Assembly (NCBI GenBank): GCA_004154925.1
Contig: QJNS01000748.1
Span: 124,001 to 188,000, forward strand
Direction: 5' to 3'
Length of the DNA stretch: 64,000 nucleotides
Source: Monosporascus cannonballus
Taxonomy: Eukaryota > Ascomycota > Sordariomycetes > Xylariales
The notes under the pieces are model-generated. The model worked only from the letters and a program-made list of their open reading frames with translations, was not told the DNA's origin and did not search any database. The translations under genes and the position numbers were made by a program. Shown here one piece after another: positions 49,874-61,190 of this stretch; within the stretch, counting starts at the first letter, position 1, and each line of letters begins with the position of its first letter.

Positions 49874-52506
49874 CGTGGTCAGCGTAGGAAGGCGGTGTTG
49901 ATTGCGGGCATAATAATCCGGTAACGTAACCTTGCGGTGCGGGCACCACGTGCGATGCAGTGTAGTAGAACAATAGAAGCTCTCACAGAAATCTCAGATA
50001 ACGAAAAATAATGAAAGATGGCCTCAAGAACTTCCAACCTGTTCTTCCCCGAGGCAGTTATCATCAAAGGGATTAAAAAAGTCGAACCATTGAAAATAGG
50101 CCCCAATTCTTTGTGCTGTTGTTGCCACAGCTTAACTCAACTTGGGTGCCGATATTTGGTGTGGCTGCTGTGGCTGAGGTTGCTACCCACAGCAGGTGCA
50201 TATTTTACGAAAGTAGGTACCTATACTTCCCAGGGAGGTATCAGAGTGGAATTCGCTGTTTCGGTTCCAGTTTCATTCATCAATCAAAGGCTGAACTCAA
50301 GCCCCCTCAGCCCAGTAGGGATGAGCCTACCTACAGGCAGTTAGTGCCTCTGCCATAGGGCTGAATGAATCAGGTGCCTTAGGTCTTCTAGAAATAGTGG
50401 GGACGACGGGAGTCTCACGGGGAGGGGAACAGAAGAGAGGGGGCGGGATGGGGAGATAGCCGGTCCAGTGCGGGCTCGTTTTTTTTTGTCCGCTTTACTC
50501 GTACATTCCTACACGCACACAGGATAGTGCCTATCTGGCTGTCCTTGGCATATGGTCCGTCGCTCCTCTAGCTGGGAGGGTCACCTTTATTCCCACCGTA
50601 ATGCGCAACGACGAGATTTTGACTACGCGCAGAAGCTGAGTCTAACTCAATATACAGTAAGTAGCCAGGCATGTGTTCAAGATATGTGAGAACTTTCGCG
50701 GACATGCGTTTTTAGTTCATTTTGTTTATTTCTTCTGTCATGCTCGAGTTCCCTTTCCCCATCGCGTTGTATCACAACTGTGTTAATTTTACTCATATCC
50801 CTGATAAGCCGTTCCTCCCATAGGCTAAGTAAGACCCAGCACCTCTTTTGCATCCTCGCGCCTCGGAGGCATCCAGACGAATTAGTCATATGCGACATTC
50901 TCCCCCCACCTCCGATCCCGAATCTTTATGCTGCGCCTGATGCCACTGTGGGGGTCAGTCCACTCTCATATTTCCCTCTCTATTGATTGCATCGAGCTTG
51001 CTACCCGACGAGAAACAATGCGCCGTGTAGCGCGGCCCCAAGCACATAGAAACCGCGGGTTTTAACCTATATAACCTTGGTTCACTCAAACAATCAGGCT
51101 GGCCTTGGAGGGTGCGCTGGCGATGCGATGAAACTCCCAATAGAACCCCGTATATGCATGCAAGCAAGCGAGAAACGCGCATGCTGGAGGCTTATTTAGA
51201 TTCGAGCAGCAAAACTTAAATACAACGCCAGTGATGTTACATCCATGCACGATGCGCCTAACCAGAAATCAGGTTGATTGGTGATAAGGTTGTTCAGCGT
51301 GTCTCGAGGCGCAGTTTTACGTCTGCCAGAAAGCAGGGCGGGCGGGTATTTGAGTCGGTTGAGCAGGCCAGATACTCACTCGTGTGCACGGGAAAATAGG
51401 GAGGGCGACGTCCCTTGGGTAGTATTTAAGAAGTTCCATGCAGACGTTCCACGCAGCGATACACTATCGTCGTCCTGTAGGATAGGAAGAGTAGACCATC
51501 AGATCACGCTAATATGTCGCACGGGAACAAACAGAGGATAAATCTCGCGAAGGGAGGGTCGGTAGTCCGTCATCTGGAATTACCTAGGCAGGGTGACATA
51601 GGGTTGGGTCTCCGAAGCTGCATCATGCAGCTACCTCGTAGGTAATTAATTGCAGGGCCTGCGTCGCGACCGAACCCGAGGCAGCCCGGTCGGTACCACC
51701 CCCTCAGCAATGTCTAGTCGCATGTGGCAATCCGCCAAGGGAGTAGACATGATATGGAAGGGCAGCAAGCTTAGCCGTCAGCATCGACGAGCTTTTTCGT
51801 GCTCCCAACCATCTACGTGGCGTAATGCAAGTCACCTGGCCTAAAAGCACGGCCGAGGCACAGCACAAATGACTGGCACATGGTGCATCCTAGCAGATAC
51901 GGTTCAATTATTGCGAGGCGCCGCAACGGTAGCGAGCAAAGCGGAGTTGCAGTGCATTCGCAGCGTCTTCAACCGCGCTATTGGCTCAATGCGCACCATT
52001 GAGCCGGCTTCCACAAGGGAGCGGAGAGTGGAATGCCATTGATAGGCGGGAGATCGGCCGAGCGAACCGGCAGTGACTACGAGTTGGGAAGGGTCTCGCA
52101 GCCCTGAATGCCGGATCCCGCAGGGCCAGCGATTTCTCTCCAGGGGCTGCTACCATGTCAACAGATAGAGTGTGACGTGATTTCGTACCGAGCGAATCAG
52201 ACCATTGCGCAGGGAACGTTTGCATAGCCAAATTCCCCGTCGATGTGGTTTCCTGCTTGCGTTCCCTTCAACCGCTTTACGGGAAAGTCGCAGAGCCGTA
52301 GATGAGATAGATGCCGCCAGATGTCGATCGCCCTATACCCGCTACTGCCCCACACTTTGAAGAGTATGGGGCTTGCCGACTCGGCCATGCGATAACCCTA
52401 GATTTGCAGGATGCCCGAACGGGAAAGTATCCGACCACGAAGGTTTTGCAGGCTGAGCGCCTACTCGATGCTACCCTCCAAGGGCAAACCGGCGTCCCCA
52501 ATTCCC
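49874..52506. other. Spacer between the zinc-finger gene and yvh1
   Basis: About 2.6 kb. It includes the yvh1 promoter side and the 3' side of the zinc-finger gene. No frame with recognisable domains; the longest (52311-52916, plus) is antisense to zinc-finger exons. Contains TAGGTACCTA-type fungal spacer motifs near 50213-50222 and 50326-50340. No RNA gene seen. Confidence 0.6.
49947..49952. promoter_or_regulatory. CACGTG E-box upstream of yvh1
   Basis: A palindromic CACGTG lies 74 bases before the yvh1 start codon. In fungi this is a core for basic helix-loop-helix regulators such as Cbf1. A single 6-mer near a promoter could be chance. Confidence 0.25.
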
Positions 52507-54716
52507 TCATCGGCGCGGTGGTGGCGGGGGCTCCTCCTCGAGCATGCAGGCGTTTTCGAGCATGTTTGTCCATTTGCCGCTTGTGCCCGCATGGCTGTGC
52601 TTCAGGTGCTGGCGGAAATGATCTGCACGGTAGAACTTTTTGCTGGAATTACATTCGCGGAATTTATGCACCTCTTGCAAATGTCTCAGCCTCTCATCCC
52701 AGTCATGTTCCGTGGGACGTAGCGCGCGCCCGACGCCGCCGCCGCTGCGGGCGAATTCCTCCCCGCAATATCCGCAGGTGTCAGCTTCGCCTGGCCGGCT
52801 GGTGCTGTCATGGAAGGCCCGATCATAGCCCGAAAGCAGTAGGGCCGAACAGGACCAGCTATGCCGCCTCACGTGCAGGCTGTTCTGGTGGCGCTCGGCC
52901 TCGTTCTTGTTCTTGAATCGATTGCCGCAAAAGGAACATTCATATTGTTTCTCGGCTTCATGTGCACTGGTCCGTACCGGTCAGCAGATGGCACCAAAAT
53001 GCAAGGGCTCGCGTAGATTGCGTGCAGGATGCTATCAGTTCGCCGGGGTAGGGGGGGCACTAAAATTAGATCTTGGATACGACATACCGCAACTCCTCTT
53101 CGGTTTCGAACTTCTTCGGTTTCTTGGGGCAACACTCGCACATCCGGAAACCTCCCTGGATCTTGTTGAGACTTGATTTAGGCACTTCGGTTACCTTCCT
53201 TGGCGAGGCGAGCGTGCGACCTTCACCGCTGACATTCCGCTGATGCGGCAAGCCCCTGCTAAGCGGAGCGCGGGGTGAGTGACCGAGAGAGATGGGATTA
53301 TTGAAGGGTGAGTTGCAGATGTCGACTGGCGACAGTCCTCCGGCGGACAATCCACTCGGCGATCTCCGTCCGTAGGAGGAATTCATACTGGAGATACTGC
53401 TCCCTATTAACGAGATGTTCGATGCGTATGATGCGCTCCGTGCCGTAGGTGAGCCGGACGAGAGGGAAGACCCCTGTGGGATGACCGTCAGCCGCGGTGT
53501 CGGCGATGCCCTCGCGGCCCCCTCGCGACGACGTAGCAGCTCGAACGAGCTTGGAAAACCCTGCACCAGAACATCACCCCCAGGCGGCGAGCAAGCACGC
53601 CTCTTGTGCCCGGCAGTTTGGTATTCAGACCGCAGAGCAGCATCATCGATGTGCAATTTCTTTATGCCAGACGCTGGTGTCTCCTCCATTGCGAACTCGA
53701 CGTCGTCGGTATGGGGCTCCACGCTGCTATTCGTCGAGACGGTCATGTCGTCCGGGATCGAGCCACTGTTGGTTCTCCCTCCACGAGCAAACATTGACCT
53801 GTCGGAGTCCGGAGGCTCAATAGGAGACCGGTATTGTTGGAAAGACACGGATTGTAATGGTGTGTCGTCAAAGCGCCCCGGAGAATCAATGAGAGACCGG
53901 TGATTCGGTCGGATAGGAAGCGAGAGCTGCGGTAGCTGCGGCTGTGGACGGTGTCCAGGACGCGATATCGCATCGCTGGCGGACATGCTGAGCGCGGACT
54001 GTCTCGGCGGCGAGTAGTTGTCGAACCTCCGTCGCGAGTCTAGTTTCTTTAGCAACGAGCTGTCGAAGTCATTCAACCTGTTCTGAAACTGGTCGTGAGA
54101 CATGAACAGCTTCGTTGGCAGAGAGTCTTGTGACCTGTAGTATCAACCTCATTAGCGCATTCCGGGGCGGACAGACCAGTACGGCTCGAGTGGTGGGACC
54201 GGGACCTACACAAGAGAGCCGGTGGAATTCAGGCTGTGGTAGCCCTCGTCCTTAGGCGGAAATCGAAATGCGCCTTGCGCTCTGGCTTCCCGGCTATACC
54301 CCGTTTGGCGGTCTCGCTCTGGTTCCTGCCGCGGGCTTTCCCAACTTCCGTTCGAGTCGAACGAATGTCCACGCTCGTGTTTAACAGCGGGCGGTGGTCC
54401 CATGCCCAGAGGATATCTGGGGGGAGGCAGCGGCGGGGGGGCGTCGTCCTCTGCGGTATGGCGGTTGTTGGGTATTGGCATTGGGATAGAGGACGACGAG
54501 AATATCTGGGAATTCTTTTGACCGTCGAAGCGGCCCGGACGCTCGAGGTATTTAGCAGGCGGGCCGCCTCCCGGCTCCCTCGGAATCTGTGCATAACTTG
54601 GAATTTCCATAGCCTGTTCCTTCTGCCAGGGAGCCAAGTTACCGGCGCCTGTGATTCCGTGTTTCTTTTTTTGGTTCCGAACGGTTTGCCACGCCCAATC
54701 AAGATTCGACCACCGA
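52507..54716 (-). CDS. C2H2 zinc-finger domain protein (5' end unresolved)
   Basis: Supported exons are up to 54716-54210, 54134-53088 and 52966-52507. They join in frame through a 75-bp intron (GTAGGT...CTACAG) and a 121-bp intron (GTATGT...ACCAG, branch TGCTGAC). From the first in-frame ATG (54610) this gives 635 residues. An upstream coding-looking stretch (WAWQTVRNQKKKHG) behind a CTCAG acceptor implies an earlier exon I could not place. The first ~460 residues are a low-complexity Ser/Pro/Arg-rich region. Then an atypical CECC...AH module precedes the clearest finger, C493-x2-C496-x12-H509-x4-H514. Next is CGYC (547-550) with a later HLQEVH, and a final HFRQHLKHSH block before the NMLENACMLEE tail. 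I know this architecture from fungal proteins annotated only as C2H2 finger domain proteins. A transcription-factor role is inference. Confidence 0.88.
52967..53087 (-). other. Intron in the zinc-finger gene (121 bp)
   Basis: Donor GTATGT, branch-like TGCTGAC, acceptor ACCAG. Splicing turns ELR-Y into ELRAHEAEKQYEC and brings in the first canonical finger. Without splicing the frame ends in a stop after YVVSKI. Confidence 0.9.
54135..54209 (-). other. Intron in the zinc-finger gene (75 bp)
   Basis: Donor GTAGGT, branch-like GCTAATG, acceptor CTACAG. Joining gives NSTGSLVSQDSLPTKLFMSH in one frame and extends the protein beyond the ATG at 54103, which would otherwise look like a start. Confidence 0.88.
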
Positions 54717-54724
54717 CTGAGCAA

Positions 54725-57700
54725 GGTAGGGATGTGTATAATGATGGCAGCCGACTCCTAGCTATCGGGTAGACAAGAGTTCATAGGTCATCCAGTACAC
54801 GCGTCGTGAAATCTGTAACGTCGGATGTTGTAGCCGAGGTCGCCTTATGGCCCAACAAGTGGTTCCGCGGGGCTGAGTGTTTTACAGGATAGCTGGAGAG
54901 CGTAGTGATGTCGGTGGCAATGCTCGTATCGGCGGGTCCGATGGGTTCCGGGTTGAGTACTTATAATTTGTACGGGCCGAGCGACGCGCGTCAGGATAGG
55001 TGCGGGAAGGGAATGAGATAGATATTGACACGAAGTTGTTTGGGCAAAAAGGATCGAATCCCACGAAGATGGTGGTGATATGCCGGCGGAGCCCGTGGTG
55101 GAAGGAGCTGAGCAACTGGGGAAGGCGGAAAAGATAACTTGAAACCGCAAGGAACTCTAGCAGAGCAATGGTGTCATCGACGTGCGCAGGCTAAGGGAGA
55201 TGGATGGGCAGCGGGTGGTCGAGAACGCTGGTCTTCGGGAATTCGTGCAATAGGTCAGTCCAGAGTAAATTTATACACCCGAATCAAGACGACTGCACTT
55301 TTTGGAGTCCTCGATTTGCCCGTTACGGAATTCATGTACCCCCTGATATGTCAATGCCGGCTCGTAAAATACCATATATAACTGAATAAAAATAAAATAA
55401 AAGATAAAACTAAAAAGGATCAAAACCAAAGATGCAACATCAGCACCCGTATTAGTTAGAAGCTCGGGGTGCCAGAGGAGACTTAGGGGGATGGTCAAAT
55501 CACGAACTGAAAAAAAGTGACGAGAAGGTGCGAGATGACGAGAAGTCTGATATGTACAACCTCCTGTTATCTCTCTGTCTCCTCCTCTGTCTCTGCCTCG
55601 TTCTCTCGACTGACGAGTGCATAAATGGTCGCAGATATTGGTGCACCTTTCGTAAACGGGGAGATGGGCGACCTATGCAACTTTAATGTACCTCCTGTAC
55701 ATTACGGAGTAATAATACTGAATGAAGATACTACCCTAATAGCTGGCTGCATATGGGCGTCTACCTATACGCAAGTAGTGGGTCGAAAGGCTCGTCTCCA
55801 CTTCCCAGATGTACCAAGTACACATGCACTCGAAGTATCCACCTTTATCCACTTCTTCCCCTGTACTCTTCTTCAGCCCTTTCAGGTGAGTTGTACAAGG
55901 GTTCGATGAGATCAATTCGCCTCTTGCTGCAACTAGCGCCTGAAGCTGTGGTGCTCCTCCCGTAAGTACACGGGCTCTGCGCCTATACAGGTGCAGGGGT
56001 ATATTTAGTTAGCTGCCTCCACCGCCCCACAGGGTTCCATAAACAGCTAATATGTATTCTCCCATACACTTTCTATGCAATAATACCTCCATCAATTCAT
56101 TTACTGTTTCCCGCCGCTGTCGAAGGAGCGTTTTATCCTATCACATTATAACGGGACCGACATAACGAAAAAATTTTCAGGAACGGCGTACCAGGCCTTA
56201 ACTATCAGCATATACAGCTGTTTTCCTGTGAATAGGTGTATTTCTAAATAAGACTCCATCCAAACCTGGTTCTCGATGGGGAAAGGATAATTGTTATTGT
56301 TAATAATGTTGCCGTGATGTGATTTCCGGTACAAATTGTATGGGGAGATACATCTTAACTGTGTTTGGGAAATAGTGGGCGAGGGGAGGAAACTAACTAA
56401 GTATACCCCTGCGACCTGTATGTGGCATCACATACCTGTAGCACCCACGCAAATGCCTCAGGCCGCAGGGATATACATGCATGCAATGCCGTTAGCGTCG
56501 TGCGGAAAGAGTAGTTATAGGGCAGACAGGGCTTGGAGAGCAAGGGCTCTTGAGTCTCCATTCGGTGAACTGTACCTCCCTTCTCTTGCCAGTGGCCTCC
56601 CCCAAACGGGCGTTTCCTGGTTTGGACGCACGATTGCATACTGTGCATGTATATCTACGTAGATATACGTCCTGGTGGAGTGGGAGGGGCCATATCGAGT
56701 CAACATCTCGGGGTGCGTGTAATAAGAACCCGAACGACTTTAGGGCAGAGGACGTCACAGGGATGGCCGAAATTTTGGACATCCCAAGGGACCCGAAGGG
56801 AACCAGAATAGGGGGTGGCACAACGGTAGGAACCGGGCGTCGCCATAAAAGAGCAACACGATTCAACAAAGTCGAGGTCGGGCGCAGGTAGGAATCGTTA
56901 CATAGGTGTGTAGTATGCAGAAGGTATACATCGCCCTGACGGCAATGAATTTGAGGAACTCGATGATATTCTACACATAAACATGCCTGCCCGGGCCGAC
57001 ATACCAGTCCTAACGAAGGGTATTGATGATATCCCACGATAAGGGCCACAATATGGCGCATTACGCACTCATCTTCGACCACTTATACATCGTCAACGGA
57101 TTCCACTCCGTGCATAAAATGCATAAGATATACATTGGACCATCGGGGTTGCAGTCGAGTGTCGCAGGTAGGTCTCAATCCAGTGTCGCGCAGAAGATTG
57201 CATTTGCAATTAAAGCCATTTATCGGGTTCTTACAATAAGTATGGAAGCGTTGTTGCGTCGGTATAACCTGGCCCCCGGCTTATTCACGAGAAGGGTCGG
57301 GTATATGTATCAACATGGCCTTGCCAGGCGTTACATCAATAGTCTTGGCGAAGCTTCCCGTGTACCTCGCCTTCGTTGACAACAATCGTCAGGGTAACAG
57401 TAGGATCACTAAACATTGGGCCTAGTTATACGCTAGTATATTTACAGCTCACGATCCTCCGTTTCTGGGCTTATTAACTCCCCATGGCTAGAAGCTTATG
57501 TCAGGCATAACGAAGCGGCCGGGGTTATATGATACGCGAATGTTAAGGATGAATGCTCGTAGGCCCAAGGACCTTGTGGGAACGTTGGAAACAAGTCCAA
57601 CATTCTACATTCTTAGCACGGAGGCGGCCGCCCGTCCCGACCTCGGCCATTAGCAAACGGGTGTAGGAGTGCATACGGAAGGGGGTCAAGCCGAGAATCC

Positions 57701-58548
57701 GAGGCCAGCCGTCCGGCCTAGCTAGCCCTACGGGGCAACCACCCCAGCCAGAGAGACCTGGAAGGAGTTCAGAAGTCTCAAGCGCACGAGCCTACAGTCT
57801 CGATAAGTCGCGGTGGACTCTGCAGGATCATGGGAGCGGCTGCGTTACTGTCTTGATCTTAGTCGTAACTCCGATGTCTGGTGGCGCTGACGAGAGCATG
57901 CGGCAGGAGCATAAGCTTGAGGAAAGTCTACAAGTAAACTTGAGAGCCTTTTCCGCGTTTGTAAGTAGGTCAGCCAGCGACCCCGCACCTAGGTTTGCGG
58001 AGAAGTATCCGCGGCAATGTTGACCAAGCCGTATTGGAAACCCCGGACACGCCACAATTTGGTGGCATTTTCGTTGTTGTGTGACCCTCATTAATCTCGT
58101 TTAAACCCCTCGTAGCACTGCCAGAGCCGGTGGTAGCACTGAGATATTCAGTACCGAGCGCGGTTTATGAGTGATGAAGGCAGAATATTATGTGATGACT
58201 TTTACACCTAGAAGCCTTTACACAATGACAAGGTCCCGCTCTCCCAATAAGCGAGATGTTGGCAGCCAAGTAGGTAACGCTAGGTAGCGCCAACGGACCT
58301 CGTTGACGAGCAATACAGACCAGAGACCAGAATTGGTTGGCCCTCCCGTACCTTGTCGGAGGGCGGCACGGAATTTGAGGATTGTGGCTGTCTATCCACG
58401 GCCTAACTTCAGGAAGGTTTCTCGAACAGGATAAAGTCTCCCAAGCCTTGTGGGGCTGAAGTTACGACTTGTCCCGACTGTCACCAGATGGATGAAATAT
58501 AATCCTTCCTTTCTGGTGGATACCTACGTGGATACGGTATGACCCCAG
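54725..58548. other. Spacer upstream of the zinc-finger gene, no supported gene
   Basis: The first few hundred bases should hold the 5' untranslated region, the missing first exon and the promoter of the zinc-finger gene; the minus strand is C/T-rich around 55100-55150. A pyrimidine-rich plus-strand tract lies at 55559-55612, before an ATG at 55625 that opens an unremarkable 94-codon frame. The longest frame (56492-57082, minus, 196 codons) has no domain and is overlapped by plus-strand frames. I do not call any gene here. Confidence 0.55.
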
Positions 58549-58804
58549 GTCGTGGACAAAATAATTGACACACCTGTACTGCTTCAGAACAGCCTATTCC
58601 GATGCAACTATTTGCAAAAATTGTGGAAAATCAGCCAAACGCTTAAGAAGAAGTTATCAATTTTATTAACTTGCTTATTTATTAACCGATTAAGCAATGC
58701 ATATTCTGAAGTCCGGGAATATAGAATGGTTTATTTATTGATATCATTTGCTGAGGGTTAGGGGGGGTTAGTAGGAAAAGTGTGACAATTATTTTGTCCA
58801 CGAC
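58549..58804 (+). mobile_element. Small TIR element, copy 1 (256 bp)
   Basis: The terminal inverted repeats are 25 bp with one mismatch, starting GTCGTGGACAAAATAATTG at 58549-58573 and matched in reverse complement at 58780-58804. The interior is AT-rich, unlike the surroundings. A related copy lies inverted at 60934-61190. TIR bases of the GTGGACAAAAT type remind me of Tc1/mariner relatives. I could not confirm a TA duplication, and gacccc occurs on both sides (58541 and 58808) but offset. A 69-codon frame inside starts in the TIR and shows no domain. Best called a MITE or deletion derivative. Confidence 0.78.
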
Positions 58805-60933
58805 TTGGACCCCCAACCTCGCGGCTGTGCACTCCAGGAAGTCTTTACTCTAGTAAGGCGTAAAATTCGCCTTACTCTCTGACTAATACATGCATGCACA
58901 TGTACTTATCCAGATGTCCAGAGCATCTCAGCCCTACCGGCTTCCAAGAATCATGAGACGAGCTAAACCGCCGCCTCGAATGAGATTAGCCGCTAGAAGG
59001 GGAACGCTTAGCGGGATCAGTACGTGGAAGCAAGGGTGTCTTAGTTTCACGAGGCCGATTGGGTCACGCAGAATTATAGGTACACGTGGTGATTCCCGTT
59101 ATGAATTTGCAATGTTGCTGCTGTGCATGTCATCAAAGAGTCCGAGAGAGCACCGAGATTGTCCCGGATTAGATCAACGGTTTTTCATGGACTTGAGCTG
59201 CATACCAACAGTGCATGATACAATACACAGGGTATTACCCGGTAGTTGATGTTTGATCTAAGTAGTCGTCTCCGTCTCCATATCCATCTGCAGTAGAAAC
59301 GCAAGGGATCCAGACGTACAGGAGGTTGACACAAAAATTCGCGCACTTTCAAATAATCGTCCAACGACTCCTTGGACAACAATTTATTGGTTTCGACAGG
59401 TAGGCATATGCGGGAAGCTCCAGGCTGTTTTTACTTGTGTATTCTATTTCATTAGCATTTTCCCGACGCTTTATATATATTTTGTGGTTGTATCAGAAGC
59501 GACTGTCAATCCTTTAGGTCATTTCGGATATAGGCAAATTTTTCTGTCAACCACCTGACGTACTTGCGCACACGTGCGTATGCAACCCCCTCTCTGGCTT
59601 CCGATGGCGATCTCCACATCCATAATGTACGTACTGGAGAGTGGGATTGACGATCATCGAATGAAGAGGTTTAGAGTAACGTGTCGTATTGAGGGTCTTA
59701 TCTTGGAAGATCGACCCTTGCCTAGTATTTGTGAGTGAGTCACGTGGCCGACCCGCGCACTCATACATACTATATGCGTTACGGTGATGTTTTGAGGCCA
59801 ACGTTGGGAGCGAGAAAAGATATCGAACGATCCTGGTCGGTCCCGAGTGTCCTTGGGTTCTCCCGGCCGCCTGGACCTACGTACGTACGAACACGTGAGC
59901 AGGCGCCTCTTCGTCCCGCAAACCCACTTTGTCCTTCATTCGCTTGTTGTCCTGTTAGTGCGTGCTTCCGAAGGGCACCTAGAACATTCCCATGAGAGGG
60001 AGTCTCGAGATAGCCCCAGATTACTGGTGTCTACGCCGAAGATCGTGTGTAACGAGCCATGCCAAACGCAGGTACTTTTGCTAATATGGAACGGAGCTCA
60101 CAGATAGGTGATAGAAGCAGAAAGACGATAGAATTGCCTTGCCAGATCAGCTGCTCTCTGCTCACCATGGTAGAACTGAGAATCGGTAGCCGCCAGAAAC
60201 TGGTGTGCAACTTGAGGCTAAACTCGAGTTGTGACTCTGTAGCCATGCCATCAGGCAATAATATGAAAAACTGCACACGGGTGAGCAACAGAATAGATGA
60301 GTTGTAAACCCAACCAACCTGTCACTTAACTTGGCTAACCCCTCGGCGACCACGCGAAACCATCCTGGAAACCTCGCCGGCTGCGCTAGGGGTTCGGCGA
60401 TATGTGTATGTATCGTAGGTATTGCCCGTACCCGGAGCTAATAAGTGCACCAGTGAGTCTACATATGTATTCGTTGCGGATCCCTGCTCTGAGATACGTA
60501 ATCTTATGATTAACCTGCTTTTGAAAGAACAAGATACTGCTGCGATCAGTCCACTCGAGAGCCGTATGGCGCTGGTGCTGACACCGAGGATGGATTTCGC
60601 TATGCGATAATATGTAATATATGGGGGTTCTCCCCTTTGAGGCTTCACCGCCGAAGCATCAACGTCCTCAGAGCATGTCTCGTGCAACCGATCTTAAAGT
60701 GAACAGCGAAGGGCCTTGCATATCTTGGAGACCAGAGTCCCTTTAAGAAACTATTCACCGTAATAGGCCTAGACGGGCACTTATTAGGAGGGCTCCAATC
60801 TGCCGGCACCAAGATATCCACGGGCCCATCATCAATGTGGATAATGACAACCGACTTTCATCTCCGTGGTGGTCCACGGTCCTATCTACACGGTAGCGTA
60901 CGTAGTGGCTCGGCGCCGCCTATACCCAGTCAG
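58805..60933. other. Spacer between the two TIR elements, no supported gene
   Basis: Balanced composition with only short overlapping frames (the longest are 119 codons at 58890-59249 plus and 121 codons at 60322-60687 minus), none with a domain. It contains a perfect 9-bp hairpin at 58852-58876. No tRNA or other RNA gene recognised. Confidence 0.55.
58852..58876. repeat. Perfect 9-bp inverted repeat
   Basis: agtaaggcg, a 7-base loop, then cgccttact. It lies 48 bp beyond the right end of TIR element copy 1. It could be a small hairpin in a transcript or a chance palindrome. Confidence 0.6.
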
Positions 60934-61190
60934 GTCGTGGACAAAATAAATTGTCACACGTTACTCTTACCCCTTAAACATCAACAAAATGGATATCAAT
61001 AGATAGTCCATTTTATATCTGCCGACTCCAAATTATACATTCCTTAAAAGATCAACAAATAAGTAAGTGAATTATATCAATAACTTCTTTTTTAAGCGCT
61101 TTGGTTGATGTTCTTTAATCCTTGCCAATAATTGCATCGGAATAAGCTGCTATGAAGTAATGCAGGGGCATGTCAATCATTTGTCTCCAA
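60934..61190 (-). mobile_element. Small TIR element, copy 2 (257 bp), inverted
   Basis: Reverse-complement relative of 58549-58804. It shares the end GTCGTGGACAAAATAAATTG, the internal TTCCGATGCAA(C/T)TATT and AAGAAGAAGTTAT/AAAAAAGAAGTTAT blocks, and TATTGATATC. Length is nearly equal (257 against 256). The other terminal repeat is degraded (tgtcaatcatttgtctccaac). Differences include indels and transversions, so this pair aged without a RIP-like pattern. Confidence 0.75.

Noticed and set aside
52311..52916. 201-codon plus-strand frame
   Set aside because: Antisense to the last zinc-finger exon; arises from its GC-rich codons.
56492..57082. 196-codon minus-strand frame
   Set aside because: No recognisable domain, low-complexity composition, overlapped by plus-strand frames.
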